Positions 1 through 7,744 of a DNA stretch of 64,000 nt are shown piece by piece. The notes below the pieces were generated by a model that searched no databases, was not told the DNA's origin, and worked only from the letters and a program-made list of their open reading frames with translations. Each line of letters starts with the position of its first letter. The stretch's first letter is position 1. Made by a program: the position numbers and the translations under genes. This DNA is from Dongia_B sp964406155 (GTDB lineage: Bacteria; Pseudomonadota; Alphaproteobacteria; Dongiales; Dongiaceae). The stretch is taken from positions 22,022 through 86,021 of the forward strand of contig CAYOQR010000015.1 of assembly GCA_964406155.1 (NCBI GenBank), written 5' to 3'.

Positions 1-258
1 GGACGAATAGAGGCCGTCATAGAGATCCGGCGTGATGCCCATCTCCGCAATCCGCTTGGCGACCTCGCCGGTGCGCCGGGGAGCGTTGGAGATGATGGCG
101 ACCTGCTTGCCCGCCCGGCGCAGCTCGCGCAGGCAGTCCATCGCCGCCGGATAACAGGTGACACCGTCATGCATGCAGCCCCAGAGATCCAGGATCACAC
201 AATCGATGCTGTCGGCGATCTCCGCGACGCCGCGACAGAAATGGGGCTGATGGCTCAT
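1..258 (-). CDS. HAD-family hydrolase (TIGR01459-like), partial
   Basis: This is the first 86 codons of a minus-strand gene that runs off the left edge of the window. The visible N-terminus contains VILDLWGCMHDGV, a form of HAD motif I with the nucleophile Asp at about residue 22. A later IISNAPRR segment fits HAD motif II (S/T followed by N) and the class IIA phosphatases such as NagD-like proteins. In alphaproteobacteria the TIGR01459 subfamily often sits near ribF; here ribF is about 57 kb away, so that link is not visible. The substrate is unknown. The start ATG is at 258 and the stop lies outside the window. Confidence 0.75.
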   Translation of the reverse strand, partial: MSHQPHFCRGVAEIADSIDCVILDLWGCMHDGVTCYPAAMDCLRELRRAGKQVAIISNAPRRTGEVAKRIAEMGITPDLYDGLYSS

Positions 259-328
259 GACAGGTAAGGCTCGCTCGCTTCGATGGGCCGCGACTGCCGC
301 CGGGCCTGATTGACTTACACCAAGTGAC

Positions 329-1804
329 TTATGACAGCGGGCTCGCCATTTCGTTGCGGACCAGCCGGGGTTCGCCGAATAGATAGCCCTGGCCGAAATC
401 GATATGCAAATCCAACAATTCGCGCAGCATGGTTTCATCGCCGATCCGCTCGACGATGAGATCGATGGCGTAGGAATCGAGGACCCGCTTCAGGGCGCCG
501 GGATCGTCGCCCATCTGCCCCGTCGAGACCGCCTCCAGCAACTGATCGGCTTCCAGTTTCAGGAAGCGGAAGTGACGGCTGGAGAGATCGGCGATGTCGA
601 TATCCAGGCTGTAGATCTGATCGATGGAGAAACGGAAACCCATCTGCGCCAGCCGGGCAAGGTCGCTCCACAAGGCCTGATCGGCGCTTTCGATCCCGCG
701 TTGGGAAAATTCGAAGATCAGGTTCGGGGCCAGTTCCGCATGCTGCGCCATCAGGTTGATGAACTGATGGAAGAAATCGCGATCCGCCAGGGTGTGATGC
801 GAGATATTCAGGAAGAAGCCGGTGGTGATATTGGATCGGCGCAGCCGGCGCAGCATCTGGATGCAGCGGAACAGCATCAGATTGTCGATCGCGGTGATCA
901 GGCCATGACGCTCGGCGATATCGATATATTGCTCGGGGATCAGCACCCGGTCGCTGCCGACGCGGATCGGCGAGGAACATTCGAAATAGCGGCGCTTGCG
1001 CTGGGGCAGGCTGACGATCGGCTGCAAGGCCAGCTCGACCCCGTTCTCGCGCAATCCGTCCCGCACCAGATCGAGGATGGTCTTTTCGTCCAGCCCCTCG
1101 GCGATCGGCGGCATCGGCAGGCTGTTACCGTTATTGCCGTTGCCCTCGGCGCTGCCCGGGGCAGCCGGGGCCTTGCCGTCGCCCGCCTTGCTCCCCTCGC
1201 CCGTCTTGCTCCCCTCGCCCGTCTTGCCCGTGCCGGGCCTGGCGGCCGAGGGTTTAACATCGACCGGCTTCGCCGGTTTTACCGACTCGCTGGTCCGGTT
1301 CTGCAGCCCGTCGGCTTTCACCAGCGGCAGCCGCTGCAGCCCCGCCGCGCCCGACCCGGCCGCCGTTCCGGCCATCGCACGGGCCGTCTCGCCGGTTGCC
1401 GCATTGGTCGTCTCACTGGCCGCCCGGGCGGAATAAAGGCGCTCGACCAGGGATTGCAGGACCTTGACCTCGGCCAGGACATTGCCGACATCGGGCGGCG
1501 CCTGATCCTCGATCGCGGCCAGGGACTGGTCCAGGCGCTCCACCGTTACGGCCAGACGCTGCTGATCGGTCGTCACCCTCGTTGCAAGATCCCGGACCTC
1601 TTCCCGAGACCGCCGCAGATCGCCAGCCATGACGATCAAAGCCAGGCTCAGATGGAACAAGGCGCCCAGCAGAAAGACAAAGCCGCCGGCCGGCCAGGCC
1701 AATACGGACGGGAAAGCGGGAATATGGTGCGGCAACAGCAGCGCCACCGCCGGCATGGCGAGCGCATAGAGGCAGAAGAGCAGGACGTGAGACCAGCGTC
1801 GCAT
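329..1804 (-). CDS. TipF-like membrane protein with degenerate EAL domain
   Basis: The 491-residue protein has two predicted N-terminal membrane helices (about 7-24 and 35-58), a charged helical stretch likely to be coiled coil (60-125), a low-complexity linker (130-245) and a C-terminal EAL fold (about 256-480). The catalytic signature is lost: EAL-L-R reads ECSSPIR, the DDFG loop reads IDQIY and the KID lysine motif reads KLEAD, while the late QGY motif survives. It is therefore unlikely to hydrolyse c-di-GMP but could bind it. The order of membrane helices, coiled coil, linker and dead EAL matches Caulobacter TipF, a polar flagellar assembly factor. No flagellar gene is present nearby, so the name is by architecture only. 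The start ATG at 1804 is preceded by GAGGGCG. The linker contains an imperfect KTGEGS tandem repeat. Confidence 0.72.
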   Translation of the reverse strand: MRRWSHVLLFCLYALAMPAVALLLPHHIPAFPSVLAWPAGGFVFLLGALFHLSLALIVMAGDLRRSREEVRDLATRVTTDQQRLAVTVERLDQSLAAIEDQAPPDVGNVLAEVKVLQSLVERLYSARAASETTNAATGETARAMAGTAAGSGAAGLQRLPLVKADGLQNRTSESVKPAKPVDVKPSAARPGTGKTGEGSKTGEGSKAGDGKAPAAPGSAEGNGNNGNSLPMPPIAEGLDEKTILDLVRDGLRENGVELALQPIVSLPQRKRRYFECSSPIRVGSDRVLIPEQYIDIAERHGLITAIDNLMLFRCIQMLRRLRRSNITTGFFLNISHHTLADRDFFHQFINLMAQHAELAPNLIFEFSQRGIESADQALWSDLARLAQMGFRFSIDQIYSLDIDIADLSSRHFRFLKLEADQLLEAVSTGQMGDDPGALKRVLDSYAIDLIVERIGDETMLRELLDLHIDFGQGYLFGEPRLVRNEMASPLS

Positions 1805-1870
1805 CGTCCGCCCTCATTAACGACTTACAGTTAAGACGTGATTAAGGGGCTGCATCGCCGACAAGAAACC

Positions 1871-3031
1871 TTAACCCCGTCGATGATCGGCCCCCACCGC
1901 CGCCGCGACGGTAGCAAAACCGTCCGCCGCCAGCAGGGAAGCAAGGTCTCGGTTGATCTCGCTTGCCAGGCCCGGCCCGCGATAGACCAGGGCGCTGTAG
2001 AGCTGGACCAGCGAGGCGCCGGCCCGGATCTTGGCATAGGCATCGGCCCCGCTGGCGATGCCGCCGACGCCGATGATCGGCAACCGGCCCTCGGTCAGGC
2101 GATAGACCTGCCGCAGGATCTCGGTGGAAAGGGTAAAGAGCGGCCGACCGCTGAGCCCGCCGGCTTCCTTGGCAAGGCGCGGATCGAGCCCTGCCGGCCG
2201 GGTGATCGTGGTGTTGCTGACAATCAGGCCGTCCAGCCCGCCCGCCAGGGCGACGGCAGCGATATCCGCCAGATCTTCCGGCGTCAAATCGGGTGCGATC
2301 TTCAGGAGAAGCGGCGGTGGATCGGTCGGGATGGTCCGGTCGAGGGCGGTGCGCGACCGGGCGATCAGGGCCGCCAGGGCATCGCGGCCCTGCAAGGCGC
2401 GCAGGCCCGGCGTATTGGGCGAGGAAACATTGATCACCAGGTAATCGGCGGCATCCGCCAATTGCCGGATGCCGATCTCGTAATCCGACGCCGCATCCTC
2501 CGTCGTCTTGTTCTTGCCGAGATTGATGCCGAGGATGCCCCGGCGGATGCCATGCCTGCGGTCGCGGTCGGCAAGCCGCTGGACCATCGCCGCGACGCCG
2601 TCATTATTGAAGCCCATGCGGTTGATGACCGCCTCCGCCGCTTTCAGACGGAACAGGCGCGGGCGCGGATTGCCCGGCTGGGGCTGAGGCGTGACGCTGC
2701 CCACCTCGGCAAAGCCGAAACCGAGGCCGAGTGCCTCGCGCCAGACCTCGGCATTCTTATCGAAGCCGGCGGCGAGTCCCACCGGATTGGGAAAATCCAG
2801 GCCCCACAGGCGCTGCCTCAGCCGCGCTTGCAGCGTCGGGTCCTGCGGCCGTACCTTCAGCCGGCCCGAGGCCAAGGCCAGAATCGCGCAACGATGCGCC
2901 GTTTCGGCGGGAAGGCACCGCAGGAACGGCCCGGCAAGGCCGTACCAGTTCCAGCCGCGTTCCGCGCCGGAACGTGATCCGGCGGTTGTTGCGGATGACG
3001 TTTCGCTCACTGAGGTCCCCTTCTCCGCCAT
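1871..3031 (-). CDS. pyrD: Dihydroorotate dehydrogenase (quinone), class 2
   Basis: The enzyme oxidises dihydroorotate to orotate with FMN and passes electrons to ubiquinone at the inner membrane, the fourth step of pyrimidine synthesis. Class 2 features are clear: the amphipathic N-terminal YGLAGPFLRCLP segment that docks on the membrane, FMN-site NPVGLAAGFDKNAE, MGFNNDG, NVSSPNTPGLR with the catalytic Ser region, LKIAPDL, VSNTTI and the phosphate-binding GVGGI. The open frame extends to a GTG at 3043; I chose the ATG at 3031, which gives 386 residues, about 25-30 more than usual, so the true start may be further in. It is transcribed toward the TipF-like gene, with about 65 bp between them. 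Confidence 0.95.
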   Translation of the reverse strand: MAEKGTSVSETSSATTAGSRSGAERGWNWYGLAGPFLRCLPAETAHRCAILALASGRLKVRPQDPTLQARLRQRLWGLDFPNPVGLAAGFDKNAEVWREALGLGFGFAEVGSVTPQPQPGNPRPRLFRLKAAEAVINRMGFNNDGVAAMVQRLADRDRRHGIRRGILGINLGKNKTTEDAASDYEIGIRQLADAADYLVINVSSPNTPGLRALQGRDALAALIARSRTALDRTIPTDPPPLLLKIAPDLTPEDLADIAAVALAGGLDGLIVSNTTITRPAGLDPRLAKEAGGLSGRPLFTLSTEILRQVYRLTEGRLPIIGVGGIASGADAYAKIRAGASLVQLYSALVYRGPGLASEINRDLASLLAADGFATVAAAVGADHRRG

Positions 3032-3171
3032 TCGGGTCGACACCAGGAACCTGGCCTCGTGGCCAAGCGTGGGTCAGCCATGGCGGCCTGCATCACCTGT
3101 CCGGGCGGCTATAGCAGGAAGTCGGCGCGGCGCCAATTCGACGCCGTTACTCTCCATTCCGGATTAGCATT

Positions 3172-3279
3172 ATGCAAAAGATATTTGCATTTTGATAATA
3201 ATCATATTTGCAAAATGCAAATATGATGATATCGTTTTGCTGTAAATTTCCAAACTACGCCCCAAATCATTGCAAATAT
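3172..3279. promoter_or_regulatory. AT-rich operator cluster with repeated ATATTTGCA / TGCAAATAT
   Basis: In a very GC-rich neighbourhood, 3165-3290 is AT-rich and holds four copies of the 9-mer ATATTTGCA or its complement, at 3181-3189, 3204-3212, 3216-3224 and 3271-3279. The middle two form a perfect inverted repeat with 12-bp arms (3201-3212 and 3216-3227) around AAA. A second inverted repeat, ATGCAAA-5-TTTGCAT, lies at 3172-3190. It sits between divergent pyrD and the LexA-fold regulator, so autoregulation by that protein is the simplest reading; the regulator assignment is inference. Confidence 0.6.
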
Positions 3280-3380
3280 TCACTAACTAAATGGTCCTAG
3301 GATGGGAACGGCGTGGCATAGGATTTGATGTAATTGGCCATTGAATCGGAAGCCGGCCAATGAGGGTCTGCTTTGGCGTC

Positions 3381-3397
3381 GCCGGACGGAGTCCGGC
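3381..3397 (+). other. 5'-UTR hairpin ahead of the S24-like regulator
   Basis: GCCGGAC and GTCCGGC form a perfect 7-bp stem with a GGA loop, ending 12 bases before the AAGGAGG ribosome-binding site. The stem is followed by TTAAAAAG rather than a T-run, so it does not look like a terminator on the plus strand. It could affect mRNA stability or ribosome access. Confidence 0.4.
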
Positions 3398-3422
3398 TTA
3401 AAAAGAACAAGGAGGCTCGATC

Positions 3423-4124
3423 ATGTTGCAACACGTTGACGTGTGGCGTGGCATCGACCGACTGGCCGCGAAATACGGCCTGTCCCCCTCGGGTTTGGCG
3501 CGTCGCGCCGGGCTCGACCCGACGGCATTCAATCCCAGCAAGCGTATCACCCGGGAAGGCCGCCCGCGCTGGCCGAACACCGAATCCCTTTCCAAGGTCC
3601 TGGCCGTCACCGGCGAAAGCTTCAGCGGCTTCGTCACCCTGACCGGCGCCCCCGGCAGCGGCTTCGATCAGCCGATCGGCGGCGGCCGTATCATCGCCAA
3701 GACCAATGCGGCCGGCACCGCCCCGCGTGCCCTGCCGGTGGTCGCCTTCAGCCGGGTCGCCGATGGTGACTGCTTCGATGCCAATGGCCGCCCACAGGGT
3801 TCCGCCTGGGGCCGCATTCCCGCCTCGCTGGCGACCGACCCCGATGCCTATGCCATCGAGATCAACGGGCATGATTTCGACCCTGTTTATCGCGACGGCG
3901 ATGTCGTCGTGATTTCACCCACGGCGGAAATCCGCCGCGGCGACCGTGTCCTGGTCGGCACCGCCGGCGCGGGCGTGCAGGTGCGCCGGCTGGGGCGCCG
4001 CGACACCGACGGCCTCTATCTGGAAGCGCTGGGCAAGGATTCCGGCGCGCCGACCGCCGCCGGTCAATTCGTCGCCGCAGATCAGGTGCAATGGCTGGCG
4101 CGGATCGTCTGGGCGTCGCAATAA
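3423..4124 (+). CDS. LexA-fold transcriptional regulator with inactive S24 peptidase domain
   Basis: The 233-residue protein has an N-terminal helix-turn-helix region (about 8-60, KYGLSPSGLARRAGLD) and a C-terminal S24/LexA-type domain (about 105-228). The usual self-cleavage dyad is missing: the G-x-S-M-x-P serine motif reads NGHDFDPVYRDGD, with Asp-Phe where Ser-Met belongs, and the T-V-K-R lysine motif reads VQVRRL. It is thus a non-cleaving relative, more like a dimerising repressor than LexA. The start at 3423 has a good AAGGAGG site. No phage genes are near, so I do not call it a prophage repressor. The AT-rich palindrome cluster upstream is a likely target. A strong terminator follows at 4179. 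Confidence 0.82.
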   Translation: MLQHVDVWRGIDRLAAKYGLSPSGLARRAGLDPTAFNPSKRITREGRPRWPNTESLSKVLAVTGESFSGFVTLTGAPGSGFDQPIGGGRIIAKTNAAGTAPRALPVVAFSRVADGDCFDANGRPQGSAWGRIPASLATDPDAYAIEINGHDFDPVYRDGDVVVISPTAEIRRGDRVLVGTAGAGVQVRRLGRRDTDGLYLEALGKDSGAPTAAGQFVAADQVQWLARIVWASQ

Positions 4125-4178
4125 CCGCCGACGACTGAAAAACCCAACTGGGAAGGCGTAACTGGGACGACGTTGGGA

Positions 4179-4214
4179 GATGCGGGCCGCAGCAATGCGG
4201 CCCGCATCGTTTTT
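4179..4214 (+). terminator. Rho-independent terminator
   Basis: A perfect 13-bp stem (4179-4191 with 4196-4208) closed by a GCAA tetraloop is followed by GTTTTT. It ends the transcript of the S24-like regulator; the T-run is only on the plus side. Confidence 0.92.
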
Positions 4215-4236
4215 ACAGACTGAAGACCGAGGTCGA

Positions 4237-4641
4237 TCAGACCGTCATGTGACGGGCGCGGGCGCCACGCTCGATGGCCGCCGCCGGCAGACGGCCGACA
4301 TCCAGCGTATCGCGGATCAGTTCGAGCAGGCGCGCCTCTTCCTGCGTCACATGCCCATCCGCCGCCGCGACGTCGCAGGCGAAGGCATAGGCGGTCTCGC
4401 GCAATTTCGCCGGCAGGCCACCCTTGATGTCCTTCAGGATCTTTTCCAACCCATTATCGGACTGCAGCAGATCGACGCAGGCCAGCGCCGTCTTGCTGAT
4501 CTTGTTGCGATCGAAATCGCGGAAGACCGGCAGATGCCCGATCATGTCGCTGATCGATGCCAGTTCGGCATCCGACATTTCGCGGTCCGCGGCCGACATC
4601 AGCACCATCGTGTAGATCAGCGCGGCATGGTGATTGATCAT
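4237..4641 (-). CDS. TerB-family (tellurite resistance-like) protein
   Basis: This 134-residue all-helical acidic protein resembles the TerB fold. It has two related halves, each with a short acidic pattern: SAADREMSDAELASI near residue 16 and AAADGHVTQEEARLL near residue 96, the latter being the typical TerB metal-binding-type signature (D-G-x-x-x-x-E-E). TerB-like domains occur in membrane-linked metal-sensing or stress complexes; no other ter gene is present here, so a tellurite role should not be assumed. An open frame extends upstream to 4716, but the ATG at 4641 has GGAG six bases ahead and starts the conserved part. Confidence 0.75.
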   Translation of the reverse strand: MINHHAALIYTMVLMSAADREMSDAELASISDMIGHLPVFRDFDRNKISKTALACVDLLQSDNGLEKILKDIKGGLPAKLRETAYAFACDVAAADGHVTQEEARLLELIRDTLDVGRLPAAAIERGARARHMTV

Positions 4642-4770
4642 GGCGTACTCCGGTCCATTGCGTGAGTTCAGGGGGAAAATCGGCCGCCAATCTAACTGGA
4701 TCAGGGGGAAACTCAAGGGTCTCCCGGCGGCCTCCGGCCCGCCTTCGTTCGGCTTCAGAAACGATCTTCC

Positions 4771-7614
4771 TCAAGAAAGGTTGATGGCAGGTGGGTTAAC
4801 GGCCGGGGAAGCGGCGGAAGCATTGGCGGGCGGCGGCGCAAGGAACTCGCCGGTCCGGCGGATCACCTCGGCAAGCCCCAGACGCTCCACCGTCACGCCT
4901 TCGGGGAAGGCGGTCAGCAGCCGCGAGGGCATGGCCTTGTCCAGCAGCACGAAAACCCCATGATCGTCGGCCCGGCGCACCAGCCGGCCGAAGGCCTGTT
5001 TCAACTTCAGCCTCGTCAACTGGTCATCATAGGCCGCCCCGCCGAAGGTCGCCTTGCGCGCCTTGTGCAAGAGATCCGGGCGCGGCCAGGGCACGCGGTC
5101 GAAGACGATCAGGCGCAAGGCCCGGCCAGGCACGTCGACGCCGTCCCGGACCGCATCGGTGCCGAGCAGGCAGGCATCGATCTCGCCCCGGAAGATATCG
5201 ATCAGGGTGGCCGTCTCCATGGCATCGACATGCTGCGCCAGAAGATCGATGCCGGCCCGTTCCAAGGCCGGCGCGATCCGGCGATGCACCTCGCGCAAAC
5301 GGGCGATGGCGGTGAAGAGCCCGAGCCCGCCGCCGCCCGCTGCCAGGAACAGGCTGCGATAGGCGGCTGCGATCTGGTCCATGTCGTTGCGGCCGATATC
5401 GGTGACGATGAAGACCCGGGTCTGATCGGCGTAATTGAAGGGCGAGGCGACACGGGCGCGGATCGCCGGCAGTGGCAGATGCACAGCGCCGGTGCGCATT
5501 TCCGCCGCTGCCCAGGCCTCCGCCGTGCCGCTGCCATCGGTCAGGGTGGCGGAGGTGACGATGATGCCGTGGGCCGGCTTGGCCACCACTTCGGCGAAGG
5601 GTCGGGTCGGGTCGAGCCAATGGCGGTAATGGCCGACATCCATCTCGCGGCCGTCGCTGCGGTCGAGGGCGAACCAGTCGACGAAATCCTCGCCTAGCCC
5701 GCCAGGACTCTGGGAGCCCGCGCCTTGCGGAAGCGAACCCTGCGGACCGGTCAGCGTCCTCAGCATGGCGCGCCAGGCACCCAGTTCCATCTCGGCCCGG
5801 CGCGCGAGGCCGCGCGACAAGGCCTCGATGCGCAGCCGCATCGGCGTGTCCAGCGTATCGGCATCGTCATCCAGCCGCTTGGCGAGACGGCCGGCGAGAT
5901 CGCGCAGCGGCTTCTGCAACTCGGCAAGGGCGCGGTCGAGATCGACCGCCATGGCCGCAACCCGTTCGTCCAAGGGTAGGGTCGCCGTCTCCAGGCTGTA
6001 GCCGGCACCGTCGCTCGGCGCCCGGGCCAGGATCTGACGGCGGACCGCCGCCAGATAGGCCTCCGTCGGCCCCATCGGATGGCCGTCGATCAACCGCTGA
6101 TGCCAGCCCTCGCTGACCAGCGCCCGCGCCGCCACCAGGATCTGCTGCAGGAGATCGATCGAGGGCGCATCGTCCAGCACCAGATCCTCGACCCGGCGCT
6201 TCAGGCCCCGTGCCCGGCTGGAGCGGCCGCCTTCCGAACCCAGCAGCCAGCGGCGGAGATCCAAGGTCTCCTGTCCCGTCAGATGCGCCGCGAAGGCACC
6301 GTCGATGGCGGAAAAGAGATGATGCCCCTCATCGAAGACATAGCGGGTCGGCAACTGCTTCTCATCCGGTCCGAGGGCGGCCTGGATCATCACCAGGGCA
6401 TGATTGGCGATGACGATCTCTGCCTTGCGGGCGCGCCGCACCGAGCGCTCGATGAAACAGCGGCTGTAATGCGGACAGGCGGCATAGATGCATTCGCCGC
6501 GCCGGTCGGCGAAGCCTTGCGTGCGATTGGCGCCGATCAAGTCCGGCAGCCAGCCCGGCAGATCGCCGCCGACCATGTCGCCGTCGCGCGTCGCCATGGC
6601 CCAGCGCGCCATCAGCCCGGCGGCGATGGCGAGGCTGGGCTGGGCGGCATTGCCGGCGGTTTCCGCCAGATTGAGCAGGCAGAGATAGTTCTCGCGGCCC
6701 TTGCGGATCACCACCTTGCCGGCCTTCAGCGCCGGATTGGTATAGAGCCGGTCCAGTTCCTGATCGATCTGGTGCTGCAGATGCCGGGTATAAGTGCTGA
6801 TCCAGACCGGGCCCTTGTTCTTGCGCGCCCAGAGACCGGCCGGCGTCAGGTAGCCGAGGGTCTTGCCGACCCCCGTCCCCGCTTCCGCCAGGACCAGATT
6901 GGGGCTGTCGGGTTCCAGGCGCGGCGCAAAGGCTGGTACCAGGGCGGTGGTGTAGTCGATCTGCTGGGGCCGTTGCTCGGCGCCCTCGGCCAGCAATTCG
7001 GCGAGATAGCGGCGCGCCTCCTCGGCCTCCACCGGCACGGAATCCGCCGCCGGCTCCGGCGCGGTCTCGCTCCATTCCGGCAGGTCGTCCCAGACGGCGA
7101 TGCCCGGCACCGCGCGCGGATCCATCTCCGTGGCTCCCAGGGCCCGCAGCACATCGGGACCCCAGCTCCAGCCGGCGCGGGCGAGATAATGGGCAAGGCC
7201 GGTCAGGCGCCGGCGCTGCCGGTTCGCCGCCGCCAGCTCCGCCAGCAAGGCGCGCGCCGCCTGGCGCAGCAGCCGGCATTGCCCCGCGAGATCCTGGGGT
7301 GCCGGGATCGCCAGGCCCAGGGCCTCGCCCAGGCCGCGCGGCGTCGGCAGGCAGAAACAGGCCGGGCGGACGAAGGCGAACAGTTCCAGCAGGTCGAAGG
7401 CCGGGAAGCGCTCGACCCGCAGCCGCCGGACCACCGTCGGCAGATGGCAGAGCAAGGGTGGCGTGGCGCGGGCACGCTGCACGGCCGCCTGGGGCGCCAA
7501 GGGCTGTGCCGTTTCCTCCAGCAAGGTATCGGCATCCAGCCAGACCACCTCGCTGAAGCCGGCCAGCAGGACCGGCCGGCGGTCGACCGGCAGGAAGGCG
7601 GCGGGCTCAGGCAT
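4771..7614 (-). CDS. DinG/Rad3-like ATP-dependent DNA helicase
   Basis: A 947-residue superfamily 2 helicase of the XPD/DinG type. Visible motifs are Walker A AEAGTGVGKT (about 245), four cysteines suited to an iron-sulfur cluster (one near 308 in NYLCLL, three near 372-382 in GECIYAACPHYSRCF), the DEGHH box (about 430), VTSATLTDG (about 688) and motif VI QAFGRLVRR (about 876). Relatives unwind 5'-to-3' and resolve R-loops, G-quadruplexes or damage intermediates. Many alphaproteobacteria carry this long form with a 220-residue N-terminal extension of unknown role. The open frame starts at 7683, but the ATG at 7614 is a more natural start; neither has a strong ribosome site. About 130 bp upstream hold no gene. 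Confidence 0.9.
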   Translation of the reverse strand: MPEPAAFLPVDRRPVLLAGFSEVVWLDADTLLEETAQPLAPQAAVQRARATPPLLCHLPTVVRRLRVERFPAFDLLELFAFVRPACFCLPTPRGLGEALGLAIPAPQDLAGQCRLLRQAARALLAELAAANRQRRRLTGLAHYLARAGWSWGPDVLRALGATEMDPRAVPGIAVWDDLPEWSETAPEPAADSVPVEAEEARRYLAELLAEGAEQRPQQIDYTTALVPAFAPRLEPDSPNLVLAEAGTGVGKTLGYLTPAGLWARKNKGPVWISTYTRHLQHQIDQELDRLYTNPALKAGKVVIRKGRENYLCLLNLAETAGNAAQPSLAIAAGLMARWAMATRDGDMVGGDLPGWLPDLIGANRTQGFADRRGECIYAACPHYSRCFIERSVRRARKAEIVIANHALVMIQAALGPDEKQLPTRYVFDEGHHLFSAIDGAFAAHLTGQETLDLRRWLLGSEGGRSSRARGLKRRVEDLVLDDAPSIDLLQQILVAARALVSEGWHQRLIDGHPMGPTEAYLAAVRRQILARAPSDGAGYSLETATLPLDERVAAMAVDLDRALAELQKPLRDLAGRLAKRLDDDADTLDTPMRLRIEALSRGLARRAEMELGAWRAMLRTLTGPQGSLPQGAGSQSPGGLGEDFVDWFALDRSDGREMDVGHYRHWLDPTRPFAEVVAKPAHGIIVTSATLTDGSGTAEAWAAAEMRTGAVHLPLPAIRARVASPFNYADQTRVFIVTDIGRNDMDQIAAAYRSLFLAAGGGGLGLFTAIARLREVHRRIAPALERAGIDLLAQHVDAMETATLIDIFRGEIDACLLGTDAVRDGVDVPGRALRLIVFDRVPWPRPDLLHKARKATFGGAAYDDQLTRLKLKQAFGRLVRRADDHGVFVLLDKAMPSRLLTAFPEGVTVERLGLAEVIRRTGEFLAPPPANASAASPAVNPPAINLS

Positions 7615-7744
7615 CGCGGCGACGCGGATGGGAACAGATAAGAAACATCGCCCTGTTATGGCGAAGCGCGGCCCGACTGGCAATCCCGTCTTGCCGGGTG
7701 AAGATTCGGGGGGGGCTATCGGGCCGGCGTCGTGACGGACCGGG

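Noticed and set aside
404..1834. Long open frame on the plus strand opposite the TipF-like gene
   Set aside because: It is a shadow of the real gene; the protein lacks any recognisable domain and the composition (Gln/Arg/Asp-rich) is typical of antisense frames in GC-rich coding DNA. The same applies to long plus-strand frames opposite the helicase, ileS and M16 genes.
3172..4214. Prophage repressor region
   Set aside because: The LexA-fold protein and AT-rich palindromes look phage-like, but there is no integrase, Cro, excisionase or structural gene, and the flanks are housekeeping genes.
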